Below are positions 1-5,578 of a stretch of DNA of 7,853 nucleotides, in pieces. The DNA is from CAZMUN01 sp964569815 (GTDB lineage Archaea; Iainarchaeota; Iainarchaeia; Iainarchaeales; GCA-2688035). The stretch is taken from positions 1 to 7,853 of the forward strand of contig CAZMUN010000047.1 in the NCBI GenBank assembly GCA_964569815.1. Reading direction: 5' to 3'. The first letter of the stretch is position 1; each line of letters begins with the position of its first letter. A model generated the notes under the pieces. It ran no database searches. It was given only the letters and a program-made list of their open reading frames with translations, and had not been told where the DNA came from. The position numbers were made by a program, and so were the translations under genes.

Positions 1-1919
1 TAAGCGATGGCTCTTTGCAGGACGCCGATGAGGTTCTGGTTTCCGTTTCAAGTGGCGCTTCCTGCTCTATTGATTCCGCCGTTCCGGACGAGGTTTTGGT
101 TGACCAGGCTGTTGATTCTGCTTCCCATACAACGCATGTAACGGTTTCATATTCTGATTTTTCTGGTGCTCCGGCTGTTTCTTTGATTGGTTGTGGACAG
201 TTAGGCGTTTCTTACACAAACTTTTCTTGTGCTGCCGGAAGCTGTGAGTTTGACTGTGGGCCTTACTCTGACTTGGGTTCAACTGCAAACATTAGTGTTG
301 TTTTGGATGATGGCGGTGTTCCTGTTGGCTGTTCTGGTGGTGCTGGCTTGTTTGTTTTTGGAACGAAGGTTTCTTTGGCTCCGATTCCTCTTACGCAAGG
401 AAATTCCTTTACTACGGCAAATTCTGTTGTTGCCTTAAGTCCAAGCGGCCAGTTTAAAGAGCCTTTACTGGAAACCATTCGCTTTGCTGATCCAGAACCT
501 GTTTTTATCCATGCCGAGATTTATGGTGGGCCGACCCAGCTCTCTGAACATATTTCCAACATCCAAAACATTTCCTATGGGGGCCAGGGCGTTTTTGATT
601 TTGTAGGTTTGCTTGGAGAAAACTCTTTGGCTGTTGGAAGTTATGATTTGAAGGTACGAGCTTTCCGTGACACTGGCGACTTAAATCCAGACCCCATGGT
701 TGACGAGCTTAGGAACACTGTTACAGTTCCCTTCAACATTGTTTCCGGTGCAGCAAACCCGCCTGTTGCTGACGCAACAGCCGGCATTGACTCCAATGGC
801 TTGGACCCGCCTGTAGGCCAGGACCCTGACTGTGGTAATGCCGACTTTTATTCAGATGACTACGCGGCCGCCTATGGCAGCACGGTTTACCTTCGCTCTG
901 AAAGGGACAGCGATGATGCCGACTGCGTTGCCTCTATTGACCCTGACGGCGATCCCTTAACTTATTCTTGGCGCTGTGTTCCTTCCGCTGAGGCTGGCTC
1001 TCAAACCACTTTGGATTGTTCTTCCTTAACCTTGAACAATTCCGGTAGTGATGTTGCGGACTTTGTTGCAGGAAACTCTGACGGAACCATTGAATTCGAA
1101 TTATCTGTGACTGACGGCGTTTTTGAACCTGTTGCTGATACTGTGCTTATAACCATTAATGCAACTGGAAACAGGAGGCCTCGCGCTGAAGCAGGCCCAG
1201 ACCAGGCCGTGCTTCCGGGCAGCATTGTAAGCCTTGACGGCCGCAATTCTTATGACCCTGATACTTGCCCTCACGGCGACTCAGATGGAACCTGTTTGCA
1301 GTATTCGTGGGTTTGCAATTTGGATGGCAGCCCGATTGAAGTTAACAATGATTCTACTGCAACCCCTTCTTTCACTGCTGGAAACGACGGCGATGTCTAT
1401 GGCTGCACTCTTACTGTTTCAGATGGGCTGCTTTCGCATTCTGACACTGTTACAATAAATGTTTCTGATTCTGCTCCTGCTGACAGCCTGCAGATTCTTT
1501 CATTTGATTTGGACCCGGAAAATGTCCTTGTGCCGCAGGGTGGCTCTCAACAAGTTAATGCCATAGTTGTTGTAAAGAATTTGGGCACGGCTTCTGTTGC
1601 CGCACGCGTTGAAATTGGAGTGGTTGACTCTTCAGGAAACCCAATGCCTGTTGGGCCTGTTGAGGCGACCCAGTTTGTTGGTCCCACTCCTGTTGCATTT
1701 GACCATACTCATGGCTTGTTTTTTAATGTTGATGGCAGCTGGCCTTCCGGACTTTATGCTGTTCATGCCAAGGTTTACGATGCAGCTGGCACACTGCATG
1801 ACCGGGAAACAAAGTACATGAATGTTTCTGCTGCAAGTGCTGTTCCTGTGCCAGAGCTTGGCGTTTTTTTGGTTGCATTGGTTGCTGCCGCTGTCTTGTT
1901 CATCCTGCGAAAGAAATAG
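1..1919 (+). CDS. Cell-surface protein with PKD-like domains and C-terminal anchor (5' partial)
   Basis: The reading frame (first full codon at position 3) is open from the window edge to a TAG at 1917-1919, giving 638 visible residues. The gene starts outside the window; the TTG at 15 is an internal Leu codon. Visible order: a Cys-rich beta region (about 1-125); a beta-rich linker domain (about 125-245); a PKD-like domain (253-386) with IDPDGDPLTYSW; a second PKD-like domain (391-488) starting RPRAEAGPDQ, with LDGRNSYDPD and an extra Cys-bounded acidic loop before LQYSW; an Ig/CARDB-like domain (about 495-609); then VPVPELG, about 18 hydrophobic residues and a terminal RKK. The 14 cysteines suggest disulfides outside the cell. 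PKD folds usually mediate extracellular adhesion or spacing; no catalytic motif was seen. The C terminus suggests membrane anchoring, possibly after sortase-like processing. It converges on the aCPSF1 gene with a 16-nt gap. The exact function is unknown. Surface location is fairly sure, ligand unknown. Confidence 0.85.
   Translation, partial: SDGSLQDADEVLVSVSSGASCSIDSAVPDEVLVDQAVDSASHTTHVTVSYSDFSGAPAVSLIGCGQLGVSYTNFSCAAGSCEFDCGPYSDLGSTANISVVLDDGGVPVGCSGGAGLFVFGTKVSLAPIPLTQGNSFTTANSVVALSPSGQFKEPLLETIRFADPEPVFIHAEIYGGPTQLSEHISNIQNISYGGQGVFDFVGLLGENSLAVGSYDLKVRAFRDTGDLNPDPMVDELRNTVTVPFNIVSGAANPPVADATAGIDSNGLDPPVGQDPDCGNADFYSDDYAAAYGSTVYLRSERDSDDADCVASIDPDGDPLTYSWRCVPSAEAGSQTTLDCSSLTLNNSGSDVADFVAGNSDGTIEFELSVTDGVFEPVADTVLITINATGNRRPRAEAGPDQAVLPGSIVSLDGRNSYDPDTCPHGDSDGTCLQYSWVCNLDGSPIEVNNDSTATPSFTAGNDGDVYGCTLTVSDGLLSHSDTVTINVSDSAPADSLQILSFDLDPENVLVPQGGSQQVNAIVVVKNLGTASVAARVEIGVVDSSGNPMPVGPVEATQFVGPTPVAFDHTHGLFFNVDGSWPSGLYAVHAKVYDAAGTLHDRETKYMNVSAASAVPVPELGVFLVALVAAAVLFILRKK
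1842..1916 (+). other. C-terminal membrane anchor / possible sorting signal
   Basis: The last 25 residues of the upstream surface protein form a tripartite tail: a short Pro-containing motif (VPVPELG), a hydrophobic stretch (VFLVALVAAAVLFIL) and a basic end (RKK). This is the layout of archaeosortase substrates such as PEF-CTERM and PGF-CTERM proteins, but PELG is not a sorting motif I can assign to a named class. A plain C-terminal transmembrane anchor is the simpler alternative. Confidence 0.6.
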
Positions 1920-1935
1920 TTTCTAAGCTGCAGGC

Positions 1936-3834
1936 TTACTTGAGCCTTACTGCGTCAAGGTTGCTTGTTGAAGACGTATTTATTTTGAACCTTGATGAAA
2001 TGGTTCTTGCGAATTCGGCTGACCTTGTTCTTTCACCGTGGTTTACCAGGATTCTTTTTGGCTTTGGCTTTAGGTTGCGTACATAGGACACAAGCTGGTC
2101 TCTGTCAGAGTGGCCTGAGAAGCCTTCAATGGTTTCAATGCGCATGTTTATGTTCATGGCGTGGGTTTTGCCTTTTTCGTCGGTTATTGGAACTGTTTTC
2201 AGGCCGCCTTGCACTTTTCTGCCAAGGCTTCCCTCTCCCTGGTAGCCGACAAAGATAAGGCAGTTGTTTTGTTCTTCTGCCATTTTGTAAAAGTAGTCTA
2301 CGCTTGCTCCGCCTGTAAGCATGCCGGAACTGGCTATGATTATGTTTCCTTTTTCCTGCAAAACCTCGTCACGGTTTTTGCCCTTCATTGACTCGAATAT
2401 TTCGGCCATGAAAGGGCTGTCGTTCTGCAGAATGCGCCTTTGCACGCCTTTTCTTAGGTACTCTGGGTAGGCTGTGTGTATTGCGCTTGCCTCGTTGGTC
2501 ATTCCGTCAATGTAGCATTTTGTGTCAAGGAGGCCTGACCTGTAAAAGTTTTCCAACACAAGCATTATTTCCTGGCCTCTGCCGACAGCAAACACTGGTA
2601 TGAGGATGTTTCCATCGCGTTCCACGGTTTCTTTTACCACTCGCAAAAGCCTTTCTTCTGCGTCCTGCCTGTTTGGCTGCAGCGCGTCACGGCTTCCGTA
2701 AGTGCTTTCAATTATTAGTGTTTCTAGCCTTGGGTAGTGCATGTCCACGTTGTTGAACAAACGAGTGAACCCGTACTTTATGTCTCCTGTGTAAACAAGG
2801 TTGTGTGCGCCTTCACCAACATGCATGTGCACTGAAGCCGAGCCCAGAATGTGGGCTGCGTTGTGCAGTGTCAAGCGCATGTCTGGTGCGATGTCTGTTA
2901 CCTCGCGGTATTCGCGTGGAATGCAGTATTTTAGCATCTCTTTGACGTCTTTTTCGCTGTATGCTGGCTCTTTTCCTTCTTTTACCAATACGTCAATGTA
3001 GTCGAATTGAAGCAGTGTCATTAGGTCGCGGGTTGGCGGCGTGCAGTACACTGGCCCGCGGAACCCGCTTTTGAACAAAAAGGGGATAAAGCCTGAGTGG
3101 TCAAGGTGTGCATGGCTTACTACTACCGCGTCAATGTCGCTTAGGGGAAAGTGCAGCACGTTAAGGTAGGGGAATGCGTCGCCGTTTCCGCTTCTTGCGA
3201 CGTCTATTCCGCAATCCAGCAAAACGCGGGTATGTGGTGTTTCGAGAAAAATCGAGCTTCTGCCAACCTGCTTGAAGCCTCCTAGGGCTTCTATTCTGAA
3301 CCAGTCTTTTGGGCTTTGCTCTATGTCTGCGTATATTTTTTCAGCTGTTTCTTTCAGAATCTTTTTTCTTTCGTCGCTGTACTTGTGCAGCTGGTTTCTT
3401 ATTCCGCGAAGTATTTCTGAGTTCTGGGTCGGGGCCCTGATTATGTTTGGGGTCCATCCTGTTTCCAAAATTATTTTTTTGCTGGTTTCCCCGCCTTTTC
3501 CTATTACAAGGCCTGGTTTTATTGACTCGATTGTTATTTCTGAAAAGGCTGGGTTGAAGTAAACCTGTTTTATGTCTGCATCATCCGGAACTATTTCTCG
3601 TGCCTTTGCTTCGGCTTCTTTTTCTGTCATCAGAAGGCTTTTGTCTGTTCTGATGTTTACGCGTTTTTTTAGCTCGAACGCGGTTTTTGCCACAAAGTTT
3701 TCGTTTTCAAAAAAAGCTTTTGGGTTTTTTGTGTAGATGGCCACTTCTGGGCCTTCCATTTCAATTTTTGTGACTTCGCATTTTTTTGGCAAAATCTCTT
3801 CAACGGTTTTTTTTATTTCTTCTATGAATGTCAT
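1936..3834 (-). CDS. fttA: aCPSF1 / FttA transcription termination factor, KH and beta-CASP ribonuclease
   Basis: A 632-residue protein, full length for the archaeal aCPSF1 family (about 635). In known archaea it cleaves nascent RNA at U-rich sites, ends transcription and has endo/exonuclease activity. The N terminus (about 1-70) is KH-like; a second KH domain carries the RNA-binding GKGG loop at 112-115. The metallo-beta-lactamase domain starts near 180 and has HAHLDH at 241-246, the AAHILGS histidine at 328 and YTGD with Asp351 as metal ligands. The beta-CASP domain includes IESTYG (375-380), IPVFAVGRGQE (412-422) and ASSGMLTGG (501-509). GFSGHSD (His575) and VNHGE (His599) supply the late motif B and C histidines, so the active site looks complete. 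The ATG at 3834 has AGGAG 7 nt upstream. It lies 59 nt downstream of psmB. From memory, MJ1236 and MJ1237 in Methanocaldococcus have the same adjacency, so the pairing looks ancient. Confidence 0.96.
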   Translation of the reverse strand: MTFIEEIKKTVEEILPKKCEVTKIEMEGPEVAIYTKNPKAFFENENFVAKTAFELKKRVNIRTDKSLLMTEKEAEAKAREIVPDDADIKQVYFNPAFSEITIESIKPGLVIGKGGETSKKIILETGWTPNIIRAPTQNSEILRGIRNQLHKYSDERKKILKETAEKIYADIEQSPKDWFRIEALGGFKQVGRSSIFLETPHTRVLLDCGIDVARSGNGDAFPYLNVLHFPLSDIDAVVVSHAHLDHSGFIPFLFKSGFRGPVYCTPPTRDLMTLLQFDYIDVLVKEGKEPAYSEKDVKEMLKYCIPREYREVTDIAPDMRLTLHNAAHILGSASVHMHVGEGAHNLVYTGDIKYGFTRLFNNVDMHYPRLETLIIESTYGSRDALQPNRQDAEERLLRVVKETVERDGNILIPVFAVGRGQEIMLVLENFYRSGLLDTKCYIDGMTNEASAIHTAYPEYLRKGVQRRILQNDSPFMAEIFESMKGKNRDEVLQEKGNIIIASSGMLTGGASVDYFYKMAEEQNNCLIFVGYQGEGSLGRKVQGGLKTVPITDEKGKTHAMNINMRIETIEGFSGHSDRDQLVSYVRNLKPKPKRILVNHGERTRSAEFARTISSRFKINTSSTSNLDAVRLK

Positions 3835-3841
3835 CTCAACT

Positions 3842-3846
3842 CTCCT
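3842..3846 (-). promoter_or_regulatory. Shine-Dalgarno site of fttA
   Basis: The minus strand reads AGGAG seven nucleotides before the ATG at 3834. This fixes that start and implies a leadered transcript. Confidence 0.7.
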
Positions 3847-3886
3847 TTTTTTTGCACTGAAAAACCAAAAGGCTAAATCAAAACAG

Positions 3887-3897
3887 TTATATTTTAA
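3887..3897 (-). promoter_or_regulatory. Possible TATA box of fttA
   Basis: The minus strand reads TTAAAATATAA, centred about 58 nt before the fttA start and overlapping the psmB stop codon. Initiation about 25 nt downstream would leave a leader of about 30 nt that contains the Shine-Dalgarno site. The match is reasonable, but AT-rich intergenic DNA gives such strings by chance, and transcription from psmB could serve instead. Confidence 0.35.
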
Positions 3898-4552
3898 GCA
3901 TCGGCTTTTTTCTGCAAGTGCTTTTGCACTTCTGAGTCTTCCAGTTCGCGTATCCCGTTCTTGTTTACAATCATTACTGTAACGCTTTCGCCGCCGCTGT
4001 AAATGTCGCGTTTTTTTCCTGCCTGAACAGCCTTTACTGCCAGTGAGATTCCTTGTTCTTCTGTTAACCCTTTTTTGTAGTTCTGGTCAAGCGTTGTCAT
4101 TGCAGGTTCTGTGCCTGAACCGCTTACTGCATATTTCTTTCGTTCCAGAATGCCTCCATATGGCGTCAGCTNNNNNNNNNNAGCTCGTATAGTTCTGGGC
4201 CGTTGTTCATTCCGCCTAAAACAAACTGGGCTGCAAATGGGTAGTACCTGTTGGCATTTAAAACATTTGAAAGAAATGTAACAAGGGCTTTTGGCGTTAT
4301 GGCGGAATCGCGTTCTATTTCGTAGAGCCTTGCCTGGCTTCTTAAAAACCTGACAAGGGTTAAGCTGTCTCCTACTGCGCCTGCGTTTGTTACCGCAATC
4401 TTGTCGGTTATTCTGTAAAGCTTTTTGCTTTCTTCATCGTAAGCGATATGGCCAAAACTGGCTCTCATATCTGCAGCCAAAACAACCGAATCCTGTGCAA
4501 TCAGGCCAACGGTCGTTGTCCCGGTTTTGAAATCGTCTAGTTTATTTTCCAT
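3894..4552 (-). CDS. psmB: 20S proteasome beta subunit, interrupted by an assembly gap
   Basis: This is the catalytic subunit of the archaeal 20S proteasome, an N-terminal-threonine protease that degrades unfolded proteins in the cytoplasm. The start is the ATG at 4552, preceded by GAGGGGG. It gives an 11-residue propeptide, MENKLDDFKTG, cut before TTTVGL to expose Thr1. In mature numbering Asp17 (LAADMRAS) and Lys33 (ESKKLY) are present. After the gap come GSG (Ser near 130) and RDIYSGG (Asp and Ser near 167 and 170). Ten N at 4172-4181 split the frame: upstream sequence reads to NGPELYEL, downstream resumes LTPYGGILERKKYAVSGSG. Merging the ends on their shared AGCT gives ELYELTPYGG with no missing residues and a 214-residue precursor, a normal length. 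I treat it as one intact gene, not a pseudogene. An in-frame upstream start at 4633 is rejected because it adds a Cys-rich leader unlike the family and lacks the ribosome site. Confidence 0.95.
4172..4181. other. Assembly gap (10 N) inside psmB
   Basis: Ten undetermined bases form a standard-length scaffold spacer. The sequence ends on each side as ...GTCAGCT and AGCTCGT..., so both share AGCT. Taken literally, the 10 bases would break the psmB frame; zero missing bases with a 4-base overlap would not. Confidence 0.97.
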
Positions 4553-4557
4553 AATTA

Positions 4558-4564
4558 CCCCCTC
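4558..4564 (-). promoter_or_regulatory. Shine-Dalgarno site of psmB
   Basis: The minus strand reads GAGGGGG five nucleotides before the ATG at 4552. It decides the start in favour of the short-propeptide form over the upstream in-frame ATG at 4633. Confidence 0.7.
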
Positions 4565-4571
4565 AAAAATA

Positions 4572-4600
4572 TGAGACAAACAGGATGAGCCTCTGAGACA
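4572..4600. repeat. Direct 7-bp repeat TGAGACA in the psmB leader / promoter-proximal region
   Basis: TGAGACA occurs at 4572-4578 and 4594-4600, 22 bp apart start to start, which is about two helical turns. On the coding strand it reads TGTCTCA twice. The pair lies between the psmB TATA box and the start codon, near the expected transcription start. It could be a regulator binding site; chance is not excluded. Confidence 0.4.
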
Positions 4601-4615
4601 ATTCTGCAAGCAAAA

Positions 4616-4625
4616 CTTTTTAAAG
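4616..4625 (-). promoter_or_regulatory. TATA box of psmB
   Basis: The minus strand reads CTTTAAAAAG, a good archaeal TATA match, starting 5 nt beyond the FKBP stop codon. Initiation about 25 nt downstream, near 4595, would give a leader of about 40 nt with the Shine-Dalgarno site. It suggests psmB has its own promoter although it follows the FKBP gene closely. Confidence 0.55.
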
Positions 4626-4629
4626 CTAA

Positions 4630-5427
4630 TCAAAAGCCATTTGCTCTGGCTTCTTTTTTTCCTTCTTTTTTTGCTTCTTTTGGCTTTTCTTTTGCTTTCT
4701 GGTCCTGTTTTTCCTGTTTTGTCTCTTTGCTTTCTTGCGCGCTTTTGGCTGGTTTTTCCTGCTTGAACTCTTCCACAAAGCGTGTTTTTTCAAATCCCTT
4801 TACATGCTTTGTCACAATCTTGCTGAACATTTGCTTCAATGGGCCCAAATTGGCTGACCATCTTGGGCTTAGGCTCACTTCCACAAAACCCTTGCCAAAG
4901 GAAAGGCTTTTTTCCTCCCTTGGAACCATTCCAAAATACTTGGAGAAAAGCGCTTCAACCTGTTTTTTTGGCTCGGTTATTTCCTTTTCTACCTTTAGCT
5001 GGTATTCTAGCTCTTTTCCTGCCAGTGGGTGGTTAAAGTCAACTCTTACACGGCCTCCGCTCACTGACTGCACGCGGCCCTGCTGGCCGTTTATTTCCAC
5101 AACAAGGCTTGGAAAAGGCTGTACCTTTTTTTCCTTGAACTGCTGCAAGGGAACAACGCGAATGTTTTCAGGCTTTCTTTGGCCCCAGCCATCCTCTGGA
5201 CCCATTTTCACGGTTTTTTGGCCACCTACCTTCATTTCCAGCAAAGCGGAATCAAGGCCTTTCAAAACGTCTCCTTCGCCTACCACTATGACCATTGGCT
5301 CGTATTTCCTTTTCTTGTCAAAAATGCCGGCCTCAATGGCCTTTTTTTCAACCGTGGATTCAAACACCTCGTCTGAAACCACTACTTTTCCTGTGTAGTT
5401 TATTTCAACAATGCTTCCCTGCTTCAT
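4630..5427 (-). CDS. Long archaeal FKBP-type peptidyl-prolyl isomerase (SlyD-like) with charged tail
   Basis: A 265-residue cytoplasmic protein of the SlyD-like FKBP family, which isomerises Xaa-Pro bonds and acts as a folding chaperone. The FKBP fold is split as in SlyD: residues 1-85 contain INYTGKV, VFEST and VGEGDVLKGLDSALLEM, and 128-150 contain VDFNHPLAGKEL. An insert-in-flap chaperone domain (about 86-127) lies between them. A further domain (about 151-222, with a YFGMVPR segment) matches the layout of long archaeal FKBPs such as M. jannaschii FKBP26. The last 40 or so residues are a Lys/Glu/Gln-rich, probably disordered tail. No signal peptide or membrane segment is seen. The ATG at 5427 has AGGGTGAT three nucleotides upstream. 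It sits 77 nt upstream of psmB on the same strand, which pairs folding with degradation. The gene could also be called slyD, but it lacks the His-rich metal-binding tail of the E. coli protein. Family assignment is firm; in vivo clients are unknown. Confidence 0.93.
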   Translation of the reverse strand: MKQGSIVEINYTGKVVVSDEVFESTVEKKAIEAGIFDKKRKYEPMVIVVGEGDVLKGLDSALLEMKVGGQKTVKMGPEDGWGQRKPENIRVVPLQQFKEKKVQPFPSLVVEINGQQGRVQSVSGGRVRVDFNHPLAGKELEYQLKVEKEITEPKKQVEALFSKYFGMVPREEKSLSFGKGFVEVSLSPRWSANLGPLKQMFSKIVTKHVKGFEKTRFVEEFKQEKPAKSAQESKETKQEKQDQKAKEKPKEAKKEGKKEARANGF

Positions 5428-5430
5428 TCC

Positions 5431-5438
5431 ATCACCCT
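5431..5438 (-). promoter_or_regulatory. Shine-Dalgarno site of the FKBP gene
   Basis: The minus strand reads AGGGTGAT three nucleotides before the ATG at 5427, a strong match to the archaeal anti-16S pairing sequence. It supports that start. Confidence 0.7.
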
Positions 5439-5490
5439 AAAAAAAAACAAAAGAGAAAAAGTCTCCCAGTAAAAAACTTCTGAAAGCAAA

Positions 5491-5501
5491 AATATTTAAA
5501 G
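5491..5501 (-). promoter_or_regulatory. TATA box of the FKBP gene
   Basis: The minus strand reads CTTTAAATATT, close to the archaeal consensus, centred about 69 nt before the ATG at 5427. It predicts initiation near 5470 and a leader of about 40 nt with the Shine-Dalgarno site. It forms the left half of a divergent promoter pair. Confidence 0.6.
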
Positions 5502-5544
5502 CAAAGGGAAGGCCTTTCTTGGCTTCTTTTTTTGGCTTAAAAAC

Positions 5545-5554
5545 CTTTAAATAT
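5545..5554 (+). promoter_or_regulatory. TATA box of the DNRLRE/PKD surface protein gene
   Basis: CTTTAAATAT is centred about 29 nt before the ATG at 5579. Archaeal initiation is typically about 25 nt downstream of the box centre, so the transcript should begin within a few bases of the start codon. No Shine-Dalgarno sequence precedes that ATG, which fits a leaderless mRNA, unlike the three leadered genes on the other strand. Confidence 0.6.
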
Positions 5555-5578
5555 CCCAAAATACTATTTAGTGAATGC

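Larger units (their letters stand above)
5428..5578. promoter_or_regulatory. Divergent intergenic promoter region
   Basis: These 151 bp separate the FKBP gene from the surface protein gene. They hold the two opposing TATA boxes about 45 bp apart, the FKBP Shine-Dalgarno site, an AAGGCCTT palindrome at 5509-5516 between the boxes, and TTGGCTT twice (5519-5525 and 5532-5538). No small gene or RNA was recognised. Confidence 0.65.

Noticed and set aside
15..17. TTG as the true start of the left surface protein
   Set aside because: The frame is open to the window edge, no ribosome site or signal peptide follows it, and the sequence is already inside a beta-rich domain.
4166..4633. Longer proteasome beta reading frame beginning with an ATG at 4633
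   Set aside because: It adds 27 residues unlike any archaeal propeptide, overlaps the FKBP stop and would include the predicted TATA box; the ATG at 4552 has a strong ribosome site and yields the usual short propeptide.
3894..4633. psmB as a frameshifted pseudogene
   Set aside because: The frame break coincides exactly with the 10 N and disappears if the ends are joined on their shared AGCT; all catalytic residues are present.
4727..5398. 223-codon plus-strand open frame opposite the FKBP gene
   Set aside because: It is antisense to a conserved protein, has no ribosome site, and its composition simply mirrors the Lys/Glu-rich coding strand.
5503..5546. Hairpin or small RNA between the divergent promoters
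   Set aside because: Only the 8-bp AAGGCCTT palindrome is perfect; the longer arms are interrupted and no stable stem-loop or RNA family pattern was seen.
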